The notes under the pieces: generated by a model
Seen by the model: only the letters and a program-made list of their open reading frames with translations
What the model was told of the DNA's origin: nothing
Database searches by the model: none
From: Bolinopsis microptera
Taxonomy: Eukaryota; Ctenophora; Tentaculata; Lobata; Bolinopsidae
Direction of reading: 5' to 3'
DNA: 64,000 nt
Assembly: GCF_026151205.1 (NCBI RefSeq)
Contig: NC_087072.1
Span: forward strand, 15,414,169 to 15,478,168
Made by a program: the position numbers and the translations under genes
Shown: piece by piece, positions 1 through 12,362 of the stretch
Numbering within the stretch: the first letter of the stretch is position 1
How the letters are laid out: the number at the start of each line of letters is the position of its first letter

Positions 1-90
<90 letters not shown>
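1..90. repeat. (TC)n microsatellite
   Basis: An uninterrupted TC dinucleotide tract begins at or before the window edge and ends at about position 90. It is simple sequence with no coding signal. Its true length is unknown because it is cut by the window start. Confidence 0.98.
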
Positions 91-91
<1 letters not shown>

Positions 92-1891
92 TATATATAC
101 ATGTAGTTACTACCGGGCGGGCTATTTATAGCCTCATGTAATGTTAGATAACAGATCCCTCCGCATGGAGTCCAGGCCATGTACACGTGAAACTATCCCC
201 CGGGTCTGACTACATTTTACTTTCTATTTTACGGCAGAAAAATCAGCGTAATTACACTCTTAATAGTGTTGCATATAATAACGCGCTGCGTTCTAAGAGT
301 CTCATCATGGAAGCTTATAGTGAGGTGATCCAGGGAGTGGGTACAAGGCGTGACAAATAAGAGGGAAATAATACAAAAGTTAGCCTGGTCCGTATCTAGT
401 ACATGAGATGATCTAATGTCTAGTATTTATTATAGAGGGTTCATTTTATCTGGTACTAGATATTGATATGGCTATTTGCCAGGATTGTATTAAGTTGGTC
501 CTACATTTCTCATTACACCACCACCACCACTGTATTGTAAACCATCATGTTTAATATTGTGTGTACTGAACGTGTGTGTATAGTGTACAAGGTGTATTAT
601 ATATCATAATACGGTATTGCAGTGTATAGTGGTGGAAGGAATGACGCACAATGGATGTGAACTGTGTGTGACACACAGATACAGTAAAACATCGATTAAT
701 AACCGTTGCACATAAAGTTCGGATTTTCATGCTTTGCGGCAATACAATTACACTGAGCTTAAAATTTTGGACCATCTTATTTCCGCCAATTTTCGATTGT
801 GCCGGTATTAATTTGGTCAGGGGTTCGAAGTTTCACTGTAGATGGTTTATATAGATCCTCGTGTGGGCGCATCTCCTGGGGGTCCCATCTTGATCAATCA
901 CATGTTAGCAGCCACGTGACATCATTATGTAGTGCCATGGTGATGAGTGTTGTTCAGGACTTGTTGCCGTAGCAACGCCGTTCTTCAGACACAAGCCCTG
1001 AGAGCAGCTTTTTCCGAGTCAAATTTATCTTGAAATTTATTGATGGTGACAATTGAGAAGCGTTATATCACAACGGACTTGTGGAGCGAGCAGTGACGAT
1101 AAGAAGATACCGTGATCAGATTGGAACAAATTGTTCGCCTATTTTGAAATTGCATTGTCAATTCTATTCAAAGAAAGTTCTGTCTATTTTTATCACTAAT
1201 ACCCGTACGATCCTCACCAAATATGGTCATATAACCTGAGCATGATGGACATTAAACAGCTTTAAAATTATAACGTTTTTCTCTGGAACCATTTTTGGTT
1301 ATGATCCCTCACATAATCGATCCTTTGGTTGTTTCACTAGAAATGAATGTCTGTCAAATGACGATAGAAACTAATCGCTTTTTACCATAATTCGCGAATG
1401 CAACACAAATTGGGGTTCATGGTTAGAACCTTATTCTTAAGAATTAAAATTTACTATAGCTCATAGTGATTAGTACACTATTATAAAAACCAAATTCATA
1501 TTGGGATATCAAATTTGGTTTATATAGGGCACTATTTAAAATATGTTAAATAGAGAACTAAACAATTAGGACTGTGAGCTCAGTGAGGATGACGTTGATT
1601 TGGCTCAACAGGAGATGTGTTTAACAGAGTCACAACTCACATACCAGTTTTATGTTTTTATTTATCCGTAGCGAGCTGCTACATCAGCCACATTTCATTA
1701 ATACGGCCATAGACCAATATATTATTGCTATGGATGGGCCCTAAAATGAATTGGGGACTGGGTAGTGTGTACGAAAAGTAAATGATATATCATTATCCAT
1801 TGAATTCTGAATAGATTGCTTGTAGTGGATTATTAAGTGAAAAACTTAATGAAAACACGATGTTTGTTTCTTCAACATGGATTCATTTCAG
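91..1891. other. Non-coding DNA upstream of the first visible G-alpha-s exon
   Basis: No exon can be supported here. The stretch ends in the splice acceptor at 1890-1891, so at least its right part is intron. Earlier exons of the G-alpha-s gene (P-loop, helical domain, switch I) were looked for and not recognised, so they probably lie left of the window. The short open frame at 551-775 has no domain and no splice logic. Confidence 0.6.
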
Positions 1892-4800
1892 TATGTTCGA
1901 TGTGGGAGGCCAGCGGGACGAGAGGAGAAAGTGGATCCAAGTATTTAACGACGTCACCGCTATAATATTCGTGGTGGCTTGTTCTAGCTATAACATGGTC
2001 CTCAGAGAGGATCCGTCCCAGGTAAGAGTGTTTTAATTTCTCTTCTAAACTATTTCACCATCACCAGGTTATTTACCGTCTTCATATACCTCTGATGGGC
2101 ATCTGAAAAATTGTGCAATTTCTGTAACCCCACGACGTGCAAATTGGACTGAAATTTGTGACGCTTTAAATATAGAACAATATATCATCAAGTATATTGA
2201 GGATCCGTTTATAGACTTAATATGGAAGTGCGGGGTAGGTTATCCGTTTAGATCGTTTATACGTAGCAGGGTGTGGTAGTGAGGTACAAGTTCACTTACC
2301 CCGTATTGGTAAGTTTCAACATTGCCAAATTTCATAGTGGGCGGAATTAGAAATGATAATGAGACGCGTGGTTTCTTGGCATGTGAAATACATACTAAAT
2401 AGGGTAGAATATCTGCGTTATACGATCAAAACTAAATAGAGTTGTGAAGGGGTGGGGTATGTGTCGCTATTTCGTGAATTACTTATTTTGTTCACTAGGT
2501 AATGAATACATTGCGAAACTAGAAGTTAATGGCGAAAATTTCGATGATATTTTTAAAATTCAGAAATGTCACGAACAGTTAATTATATGATGAAATGAAA
2601 TGAAATGAAATAAAGCATTTATATCCCGCTTATATCAACAACCAATATTATTAAAAACAAAAATTGCCGACTTCAAAGCGGCTGGCGTGGTGACAAAAGT
2701 GATAATTTAAACTCCAGAATGCATGTATATTGGGCATTAAATGTAAAGTGTAAAATGGCCAAAGAAATATGTAATATCTATATTATTGAATAAGAAATAA
2801 ACTATTATATCTCACTCATCTATCTCACAAATTTTTTTTGTAGGATTTTCCGTGACCTTCTTCTTCAAATCTAGAACCAGCTGTTTATGTACTGCACGCT
2901 CCTCCGGTGACCGATCCGGTGAAATAAAGACAGTTTTGAAACACTGAGACAGTCTAAGTTCTTTAGCTTTGATCAGTATCTGATGAACGGTCAACGGTGC
3001 TGGAGCTTCCAAATGATACTTTAACAGCTCTATATTTGTCAGCAGCTTTATTCCCAATTCGAGCAGCTTCAAAACGTGGCTTCTCTGCCATTTGTTCAAA
3101 CACGTCGCAAATTTTATCAGCAAGTTTCTCACCTGCATCCTCCTTGAGACCAAAAATCAACACATTTCTGCTGCGATCCTCTTCAGCTACCACATTCTGA
3201 ACTACTTTCTTAAAGTTCTCTGCCGTGAAAGTGGAGGCAGAGCTGTGGGAATGTTTTGACACAGCAGCACTGTCAAGACTTAATCTCAGCTTGAACAGTA
3301 TTTTCTACAGCGGTTTTAACAGTTCTCTGGACTGAATCTAGCTCTTTAGTCTTTATGTCCAAGAGTTCAGCTTGCAACTGAATAACTGATTTCTGAGCAT
3401 TAATCATGTCACTTCTCATTTCCTCCAGTTTTATTGTCGCTTTTCGAAAGCATTCCTTATATCCAACAATTCCCTTAAAGGCATCAAAAAGGTGCTTTAC
3501 TAAAACGTCCTTGTTTGGTTTCTTGAACTTGTCTAATGTAATATGACTATCTTCATCACAGTTTATTGTCTTCATCACTTTCTCAGCCCAACAACCAAGA
3601 TCATTAGCAGAATCAGCAACATGTCCATATATTTACATGACCACATTGTAGAGTCCACATTTCCCATAATGTACTCAGAATTGTATAGCACCAGACACAA
3701 ACTAGCAGCTAAGTCGTCGTTAAATTGTAGCGATAAGAGATGGGATAAGAGAGCTCAATAATCAACGCGTAACAAAACTACACTAACAAATGATGAAGAA
3801 AGTGGGGAAAAAAACAAATGATGATGAAAATCTAAAATATATGGCTACATTCTACAATGAGCATTTTAATAACAATATTAATTCAATCCTATAATGTGCC
3901 ATGTAATAATATTAAAACCGTTATATTTATCTACTTAACAAACTTCTTATCGGTCATGTAATCCGGAAAATGTGTTGCTGTTAATACATAAGCAGCGTTA
4001 TCAACCCAGTTATAATAACAAATTTGAAAATTGGGGGACCAAATTTTTAATTGTCTATCCATCACAATCTGATGAGTCAGTTGTTACTGGTGACACTTAT
4101 CCTAGTATGCCCTATATGATGCGGTAAAAGTGGTCTGGGCTTCTTTTCCTTTTTCTTATTAGTAAATTATAGAGTTTTATCTGAACCGAAGAAATTGTAC
4201 CATGCTGAATAGATGTGATATTATGGGATTAATACCATTCAAAATATGAAAATATCTTATAATTGAAGGAACTACAAAGCGCTAAATCTTTTAATACAAC
4301 GACAAATTTCGAGTCAGAATCATGAATTTTATTGATCTCGCCATTTCAATCATGGTCGAGTTCAGCAGCCAATCTTGTAGATCCTCAGACAAGTGTCTAG
4401 ATCAAAGCTAAATAATGGATTGAAACTGGCCTAAAACATTTATTCTAACCGGTTTAATTTAGGCGTGAAAACATAACTGTAACTCTTATTTTTCGTTATT
4501 TTCATAACACGGTTGAGTTTAAAATCAATGAATTGGATTATAATCCGGTACCTGTGATTTTCAAACCATCAGCCTAATGCATGAACTGTCTGCTGATGCC
4601 TTGGAATGTTGCCAAAACTTTTTTTGGAGATGATTATGATTATATGTAGCATTGTATTTCCATTTCATAGTCGTCACAATTTGGATGCGTTCAAGGACTG
4701 AGAGATATCGTTTCAAAAAATAACCCGGTTTCATTTCAGAACCGTTTACGAGAAGCGCTCTCTCTATTCGAAAATATTTGGAACAACAGGTATTATTAAC

Positions 4801-5811
4801 AAATGCTTATCATAGCACTTCCGTTTGCTGCGCACTTGGCAATGTTTCTTTATCTTTTATTTTAGTTCGCTGAGCAGTAGAGACGGTCCGAATATTCGAA
4901 AATAGAGATGTATTAGACGTCAAACGCAGCACATAGTAACCTATACTAAGCTTATGCATAACTTTCGCGCGCACGTGTGAATATATTGCTTGATTGGATT
5001 CTTGTCAATCGAAATCGGCCAGAATCGAAATGATCATGATATGATGGACAATGATCCTAATCGGGAGGGAAAGAAACAACAATAGGGAACGTTGAGAATC
5101 CAGATCCCATTCATGATAGTTTCTTTGTTGTTTTAATTTGCTACAAAACTTGCTAAGCTTTAGTAATCTCAATATATTACCAGGTGGTTGCGCCAGATAT
5201 CTGTAATATTGTTCCTCAACAAACAAGACTTGCTATATGAGAAGATAATGAGTGGTAAATCTAGGCTAGAAGACTATTTTTCTAACTTTGCCAGCTACCC
5301 CATGCCATCTGAAAATGCCTCCAGAAGTAAGTTACCCGCTTATTTCTTGTGAATTTAAAATTTGCTGCAATTTTCCTATATCCTTTTGACAGAAAATTAT
5401 CATAATTTACTCTGCAACTAAAGAAGGTCTAAATTTATTTTTTATTGTACATATTTTCAGTTAAAGGCGCTGACCATGAGGATGAAATGTTCATTCGAGC
5501 AAAACATTTCTTAAGAGACGAGTTTCTTGTGAGTATACTTCCACTTCCAATAATTCCCTTAATATCGGTCTTTAGCACTGTATTCTGTATTCTCGTTCCC
5601 TCTCCATATTACTAACTTTTTCTCTGCTTTTTACCCAATTAACTGACCTTGCGCCCTCCCACAGCATATCAGCACGGCTTCCGGAGAGGGCAGACATTAT
5701 TGTTATCCTCACTTTACCACGGCTGTGGACACTAAGAACATAGAACGGGTATTTGCGGATTGTCGGGACATTATTCAGCGAATACACCTGCGACAATACG
5801 AACTACTGTGA
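1892..5811 (+). CDS. GNAS: Stimulatory G-protein alpha subunit (G-alpha-s), 3' part, five exons
   Basis: This is the C-terminal half of a heterotrimeric G-protein alpha subunit of the Gs class, the membrane-bound GTPase that couples receptors to adenylyl cyclase. Exons are 1892-2021, 4740-4789, 5184-5326, 5461-5528 and 5665-5811, all with AG/GT borders and consistent phase, giving 178 visible residues. The first exon has the switch II motif [13 protein letters not shown] with the catalytic Gln. The third has the guanine-specificity motif FLNKQDLL. The last has [16 protein letters not shown] and the effector/receptor tail ending HLRQYELL, diagnostic of alpha-s rather than alpha-i, -q or -12. 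The Arg that cholera toxin modifies in this family would lie in an upstream exon. The 2.7-kb first visible intron holds a LINE ORF1 remnant. Class assignment is secure; the symbol is by homology from memory. Confidence 0.96.
2586..3578 (-). pseudogene. Decayed LINE ORF1 remnant inside a G-alpha-s intron
   Basis: Read on the minus strand, three overlapping frames make one broken protein. An N-terminal coiled-coil-like part (3578-3273, about 100 residues, rich in Lys/Glu/Gln) ends in a stop. A part at 3262-2963 contains [11 protein letters not shown]. After a frameshift at about 2965 a part ends with [14 protein letters not shown] and a Lys-rich tail (stop at 2812). This order, coiled coil then an RNA-recognition-like fold, is that of LINE ORF1 proteins. 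The minus-strand 3' side ends in a short (TTTCA)n-like tail at about 2587-2613, as expected for the 3' end of a non-LTR element. No reverse transcriptase follows, so it is a deleted or non-autonomous copy. The host gene runs in the opposite direction. Confidence 0.75.
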
Positions 5812-8585
5812 GGCCGGGCTACACTCACCCGGCCGGTACCAGTAACTTGTAACATAGTGTATAAAGTAACGGTAGTTCGCATATCATGTGGGATTGCCGA
5901 CAGCAAACAAAGATTTCAGTGGAAATGATATAGCAGCCATTAGAACCAAACACCCGGCAGCAGTAGCTGTGAGGCGAGTGAGCTTGTCTGTCGTGTCGGG
6001 GGTCTGTGTGACGTAATACGTTGAGCTGTGACGTCACCACACTTTCTAGGAGAGAACAGCGTTGCCTGGCAACAGACTAATGTTGTACACTGTTAAATGT
6101 ACAATGTTTCTTAGTATAATATGTACACAATTGTAGATTGTTATCAGTTTATGTTGGTAACATACGTATACAGTTTAAATGTTTACTATTAACATCTTTC
6201 TTAATTTGTTTTCTTACATTAATTAAGTAATTAAGTATAATTAAAACCTAACCGTCAGACACCCAGTGCCTAATTTCGTTGTTATAATTTTAAGGGATTT
6301 TATTTTAACTTAACTGCCTGGACCAGAATTTGTAATGATTGTTGAAAATTTTCCTCGATTTCATATCACAGGAGAATTTGGACGGAATTTTGGTTGCTAG
6401 GTGTATTTTGATGGTCCTAGTTTTCAATTAATAGCTAATATAAATGGTTTTCACCTGACACATACAACACCATATATGGGCATGTTTTGGATTTCAACAG
6501 GATCATCTACCCAAATTGACCCCGGTTATGAAAACGCGAAACTTTTGCAAATCTTCAACCGTACATTACATCGTGTCGTTGTTCGTAGATGATCCTTATT
6601 AAGGGAAACACTTCTTGCCTTCAAACACTAGTTCTTTCATAAGGGATGGTACGCTAATTGTTTTTATGTTTTATTTTTAGTTTAAAGATTTTATGTAGAC
6701 TATTTAATTATTAAATGACCTGGCTACTCGAGATCATCACAAATTTAACACATAATACGATTTTAATGTGACACTTTTTGATTGACTTGTGCTGTTAATG
6801 CCAATGCTCGCAAGATGCCTAATGATTGCATTCCTGATGCGATATAAGTTTAAAAGGAGAGGAGTATGGGGCTCTTGTTGTGATATCGAATGACTAGGAC
6901 TGGCTTCTACATCGATAACATAGTTTCAGTTCTCGGGCTCACTCAATTTTATTCACTATTTAACTTCTCTGCCCCCGATATACAATTCATAGCTTAGTCT
7001 GGTCAATTTCATTTCATTTCATCTTCATGGAAACGCTTTGCACTTACCCAATTCTCTTCACGGTTGATCAATGATCATGCATCAAGAGAAACTTCCCCAA
7101 CTTCTACTGATGATGCACCATGCTTTTGACTTCACATTATCCATCAACTTAACGTGCTATCCTGTGAACCATTGCCAATTTTTGTCAACCACCAGGCCCG
7201 TTTTAAGAAACTGGATGCAAACTTACGTAATATGAGTCTTATTGTTCAGAGAGATGTTTCCGTTGTAAAGTGTGGTGTGAGTTTAAGGGTAGTAATGCTA
7301 GCATTAGGATTAGAATTAGTATTATATTTGATACGCAGAATCTTGATTTTCTTTGTCCCTCTAGTCATGCAGTGCAGTACTATACCTGCCATTAGACGTA
7401 TAATAAATTTTTGTTAATTCTTTAAAGTTCAATGACAGATTTCAATACTTACGATGATTTTCAATTGTCTCCTTACCAAATTCAATTACCTGCAAATCTT
7501 AATCGTAAATATAACTTGAAAACATACTCAAAGGGCTCAAATCACACTACTGTAACTGGACGGTATCGCGATTCGCGGGTGAGGTTTTTAAAATCGAGAA
7601 TTTTGAAGTTTGACTTCGACTGAGTGATTTACCCACACTTAGCTCGTACTATAGTTCGGTATTCACTGCGGTAGTTCGACCCGTTAAGTGACAAGAGATC
7701 ACATTTGTTTAAATTCCGTTCACGACACAAATTATCTATCCAGGATATAATTCCTTGCCTTATATCATTTACATGTATTCCTACATGACGCGTGCGGCTA
7801 TCAGTACACAAGTCTCGCAGATATATAGTGATAGTCCAAGAAGGGTGGAACAAAACGGATTCAGGGTTGTCTAACTACATCATAGTCATGTTCATACCTC
7901 TCGTTTACAGCTATACCGTCCAGTTTGCGGTAACTAACTTGACATGTGCTGCATTTCATTTTGCAGTATTATATAGAATCAAATTAAATGCCAAACAATT
8001 GACAATGTGAATGACACGCGTAATACGTATAGTACCTATCATTTGCGTTGCAGACAATTCTGTAACAGGTGCACCCATCACCTGCTTTGCCAATTCTATA
8101 AGGTATAACTATAATTGCAATAAGGAAGTTGGCCTAATTTGACTTTTGAGTTTCAGCTAGTTAATAGGATTTTGAATAGTCACACTTAACTAGTTCATAG
8201 TTATCTAGGGCCACCTATATAACGAATTAAAGTAATACAAGTCACGCAATAGTCGAGTGTTTACGAACATTAAACCTTGGGGTCCGGTCCCCAAGTTAAA
8301 AGTTGTTAGTTTAGTCGTTTGGCCGGCCTCCATAATTAATTTTGCGCAACGCTAAATATGTAGTTTATGGCCTGATTTACCTAGCTCGCCAGCCACCACA
8401 CCCTCTGTATCACGTCGTGGGCTCTTACTAATTCGCTCGCCCAAAAATTTCACGTGACTTTGGTTTTTATGGTTTTGCAGCCGTACAAAACGGTTTTACA
8501 TGATGCTACGTCATGGGGGGTGATTCGGAATCAGCGTCCAAAAATACACTTACATGTGTCATGTAGCTAGAAAGCTTCCCAGCAA
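5812..8585. other. Non-coding DNA downstream of G-alpha-s
   Basis: This stretch holds the G-alpha-s 3' untranslated region and intergenic DNA. Two TGACGT-type cyclic-AMP-response-like motifs lie near 6008 and 6030. The open frames at 6401, 7154, 7432 and 7792 are short, without recognisable domains or splice context, and I do not support them as genes. No RNA gene was seen. Confidence 0.6.
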
Positions 8586-9432
8586 ACCCTACCTTGGAGC
8601 GCTTCGACGCGCCGCGCAAACTAGCATTCTTGCAACAATCTGACAAGATCGTTGCCCTGCTTCGCAGAGCAACGATCTGGAATGTGGAAGGGTTGACACC
8701 GTCAATCAAACCCTACCGGCTAGGCTGGGGTAAATCTCCAAAAGTAAAATAAATAGAACCTTCCGGTTTTCAACGAAATTTCCGTCTCGTAAATTTATTA
8801 CGGGCGGCGCTCAGCCTGTCATTCCGCCTAATCTCTATTCATATGTTTATAAACATAATCAATAATAGCCTGAGGTCCCCAGGTAATAGCTAACGGCTAA
8901 CCTGGAGAGCTTTTGTGTTCATGAAAAATGACGCAATGACTTGACGGATGTTACTCGTCTAAATTTTGTCGAAGTAGCGCGCTCCGCATTTAATTGACGA
9001 TGTCAATTCATGGCAGCTCGGCGCGGCACCGTAGCGCATCTCGCCGATCTAGCTGTCGCTGTGAGAAGCCTAATTAAGTGCGCGGCGCGGCACAGTAACG
9101 CATCGCGCTACAAGCTCCGCATTTCTTGGAGGACTTCGCCGCTTCGACGCGCCGCGCAAACTAGCATTCTTGCTTCGCATCGAAGCATCGTCGACGATCG
9201 TTGCTCTGCTTCGCAGAGCAACGATCTCGACGGATTGACATCGTCAATCAACGCATTTCTTTTCGAAATGTTTAGCCCGATGTTTTAGCAGCTCGGCGAA
9301 GCCCAATTAAATGGTGCATTTTGCCGATCTACGGAAGAGAAGATGAAACCCTACCGGCTGGGGTATATCTCCAAAAGTAAAATAAATAGAACCATCCGGC
9401 CTTTTCAACAAAATTTCCGGCTCGTAAATTTA
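8586..9432. repeat. GC-rich composite repeat with duplicated hairpin
   Basis: Two diverged direct copies are visible. The segment with the words CGCTTCGACGCGCCGCGC and AACTAGCATTCTTG occurs near 8600 and again near 9140. A longer segment from ACCCTACCGGCT to CTCGTAAATTTA occurs at about 8710-8800 and 9349-9432. Each copy has a near-perfect hairpin of GATCGTTGCTCTGC, loop TTC, and its complement (8646-8677 with one mismatch; 9196-9226 perfect). GC content is well above the surroundings. Related GC-rich words recur to about 10,190. No transposase was found; it is probably a non-autonomous element family. Confidence 0.7.
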
Positions 9433-10459
9433 AAGTACGCTCCCCAGGAGCCAAATTTGAGACAACTTAGATTCTGAATTAAACTTGACCATTGTTAACG
9501 GTCTGACCCGGCGCGCGCTACTTCGTAGCACTTGCAATTTCGAGAAGAAAGCGGCGCGCGCTACTTCGAAGAAATTTAGACGAGTAACATCCGTCAAAAT
9601 TAAACCGAAAAGTTTTATTTGGGCTAAATAAAAGATCACAGCTTTTAAACTTTGCAAAGTAATGTCGTTGTCATGACTACTGGCTAAATGCAGCGCGTGC
9701 GAAAGGTAAACTTGACGTGACGCGCGACGACAAACGTGCTGTTGAAAATCGATAACCTCTAGCGAGCCCAGCAGGCGGTAAGGTTTCCTGGGTATGCGCG
9801 GCGCGGCCCAGCTAGTAGTGCGAGAAGATGCGCGGCGCGGCTCAGTAGTGCTTCGCGCTACAACATACAAATTTTGACCGTTCTGTGTATGTACTGTACA
9901 TTTGTAAATGCTGTTTTTGGTTTCAATGGTAAGTCTTTTAAGTTAAGTTGCACAAATTTGTACTTCAAATCTTTAAATTATCATCAACTTTAACTTTAAA
10001 TATTTGTCATTAAAAATGTACACAGAACCGTTCAAATCTAATCTTATGATTGCCCCATTTCTTTCTATAATAATTATTAATATTAATGGACGATGTCAAT
10101 TCATCGCAGCTTGGCGAGGCCATAGGCCCAGTAGCTCATCTCGCCGATGGTTGCGAGAAGCATAATTGAGTGCGCGGCATTGTACATGACAATTGCGATC
10201 CCCAAATAATTTATTATTTGCAATTTAATTTGATACAAGTCTGAAGTCGTTTTTATTTCGTGAAAAATAAAATTGCAACATCAAACATGTGGCATAATTT
10301 TAAATAAAAAATTAAGTAGCGACAATTTTAAAATGCGTTGAACATATTAATAAATGTTATCATTATCAAAAACATAAATTGACAATGAAGGAAAATGATT
10401 GCCACGCCGCACACAACAGAATCATTTTAGAATCGAGTGCTATCACTGTATTCTCGGAA
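9433..10459. other. Non-coding, repeat-derived DNA
   Basis: It contains scattered GC-rich words shared with the 8.6-9.4 kb composite repeat, then AT-rich DNA. A 146-codon open frame on the minus strand (9870-9430) lies across the GC-rich words and has no domain, so it is not called as a gene. Confidence 0.5.
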
Positions 10460-10465
10460 TCTCCA

Positions 10466-10612
10466 AATCAAATCAAATCAAAATATAATGACACAAACAT
10501 CATCACACATCATCAAAAATATATCTACTAAAGTTTAAAAATTATCTTAAATCTATTGGCCTAGACAACCAAGTTAAAATGAATATAATTTACATACTTT
10601 CCAATAAATTAT
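10466..10612 (-). mobile_element. 5'-truncated LINE 3' end (minus strand)
   Basis: This segment is the reverse complement of 24,965-25,112, with only a few differences and one short internal duplication (CATCACA near 10,500). The plus-strand copy follows a short reverse-transcriptase-like tail ORF and ends in a (GATTT)n tail, so here the tail lies at the left as AAATCAAATC. It is a short, 5'-truncated insertion of the same LINE family. Confidence 0.75.
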
Positions 10613-10621
10613 TTACACAGA

Positions 10622-11674
10622 TGGAAGTTTGTTCAAAGGACTGTGCCCCACATCTCTGAAGCCATGGAGCCGCTAGAACATGAGATAAGACAAAAGCTCC
10701 TGCCAAAGATGCTGGGCAGGGAGATCTCAGACTTAGAAAGAGACGTGTTAAGTCTACTAATAAGATTGGGAGGATTGGGCATTGGTAAACCCCACGAAGA
10801 ATGCCACTCTGAGTATACAGCCTCAAAGCTACTCACCACTGAGCTAACAAAAGCAATAGTGGACCAACAGCTACAGGAAGTTTACACTGCATCCAGTAAC
10901 CTCACCAAATCGGGGAAAGAAATGATCAAAACATTGAAGAATTCCGAGCTCCAAGCCAAGTTTATTGCTATAGCTGAAAGATGTGGCACCTCCTCTAAGA
11001 GAGCATTACTAGCAGCAAGAGAAAAGGGAGCGTCCAGTTGGCTTAACACATTGCCACTTCAGCAGTATGGCTACACTCTGAACAAAGAGGAGTTTCGAGA
11101 CAGTGTCTGCTTACGCTACAGTTGGTGGATACCAAACACTCCCATCACCTGTGGATGTGGGAAAACAAGTGATCTTGACCACCTTCTCACCTGTAAGCTA
11201 GGGGGCTACGTGATAATGACCCACAACAACATCAGAGACACAATGGCAAATCTCCTTCGTGAGGTATGTCATGATGTAAAAGTTGAACCCCAGCTACAGA
11301 AGGTAAATGAGGGTGACTGCCTCAACCCCAAGACTATAACAGGTGACCAAGCTCGGCTTGATGTATCTGCTAGAGGAGTTTGGACTCCATTTGATAAGAC
11401 CTTTCTTGACATAAGGGTTTCACACCCCAATTGCTTATCAAACAGGACAAAAACTCTTCAAGAAGTATACGAAGAGAACGAGAAGGAGAAGAAGGACGAG
11501 TACTTGGAGAGAGTGTTGAATGTGGAGAAGGCTACCTTCACCCCGGCTGTATTCCTCACATCTGGAGGAATGTCTAAAGAGTGTAAGCAGTTCGTCAACA
11601 GAGTAGCAGACCTCATTGCAAGAAAAAGGAAGGAAAGATACTGCGATGTAGTAAGACACGTGAGAATAGGATAA
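10622..11674 (+). CDS. C-terminal part of a retrotransposon polyprotein (zinc-knuckle plus nuclease-like domain)
   Basis: The reading frame is open from before 10,622 (first residues WKFVQRTVPHI) to a stop at 11,672-11,674, about 350 residues. It opens with the region that follows a reverse-transcriptase domain, seen as RDVLSLLIRLGGLGIGKP. At about residue 175 there is a CXC-X7-H-X3-C zinc-binding motif (CGCGKTSDLDHLLTC), then HNNIRDTMANLLREVC. A core with ARLDVSA and FLDIRVSHPN follows, which resembles a PD-(D/E)XK restriction-like nuclease. A Glu/Lys-rich helix and FLTSGGM end the protein. This order is common in invertebrate retrotransposon proteins. The RT itself is missing, so the copy is 5' truncated although its frame is intact. 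A broken relative lies at 25.3-26.2 kb. The nuclease label is inference; the retroelement origin is firm. Confidence 0.75.
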   Translation, partial: WKFVQRTVPHISEAMEPLEHEIRQKLLPKMLGREISDLERDVLSLLIRLGGLGIGKPHEECHSEYTASKLLTTELTKAIVDQQLQEVYTASSNLTKSGKEMIKTLKNSELQAKFIAIAERCGTSSKRALLAAREKGASSWLNTLPLQQYGYTLNKEEFRDSVCLRYSWWIPNTPITCGCGKTSDLDHLLTCKLGGYVIMTHNNIRDTMANLLREVCHDVKVEPQLQKVNEGDCLNPKTITGDQARLDVSARGVWTPFDKTFLDIRVSHPNCLSNRTKTLQEVYEENEKEKKDEYLERVLNVEKATFTPAVFLTSGGMSKECKQFVNRVADLIARKRKERYCDVVRHVRIG

Positions 11675-12362
11675 GATTTGCAATGTTGAGAACAACTCTT
11701 ATTGCTCTACGAGGGTACCGAGGAAAGAAGGTGGACACCAAACGTGAGATTCAGCTATCAGAAGTTTCATACAACCTCATCCCTGCCCCTATAATGGAGT
11801 AGATCATGTGTTTTGTTAAAATGTTTTTGAAAAATTTATTGGTAGCAATGAATTGTGCTCTGCCAATTGCAACACTTAAAATTTTATTGTGCTCTGCCAA
11901 TTGCATCACTTGATTTAATTGAATGTATATATACTGTTTGACACAATTATTTATTAAAAGATACCCCTTTATCATAAATGCTTGATGAGTGTTTGTTGGG
12001 TCATGGGTGGATTCTTAAATTGCTTGTTTCAGTAATGTGAGCATTCAAATTGTCAAGTTGAGGGATTTTAATTTCCAATATTATGCTACATTAAATATTA
12101 CAAAGAGGGTTTTTTGCAAATTGTACCCTGATTTTTTCTGTTTTGTTAGATTAGTTGTTAGGTGTTAGTATAGTGGTGTCTACTCTAGCCTTGTGGCTGG
12201 AAAGTACCATTGCTGGAATGTGTGACCATTATTTGACTATTTATTATATCTATTATATAAATGTGGTTTAATTTGTTTTTAAAGTCACTCAAACGAATGT
12301 ACGGTTTTTGATTTTTAAAAAATTGGTTTCTATGTTATTGTGGGTTTCTTACCAGCTGGACA
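11675..12362. other. 3' region of the retroelement copy and flanking AT-rich DNA
   Basis: No gene is seen. The first part continues in a weak coding-like sequence (to about 11,800) resembling the end of the 25-26 kb copy, which also reads through STAQHLELQD-like residues after the stop. Then AT-rich DNA runs up to the palindromic element. Two similar words (TGCTCTGCCAATTGCA) are repeated at 11,856 and 11,890. Confidence 0.5.

Noticed and set aside
9430-9870. 146-codon minus-strand open frame
   Set aside because: It lies on the GC-rich repeat islands, has no recognisable domain and has unusual Arg/Ser composition explained by the repeat words.
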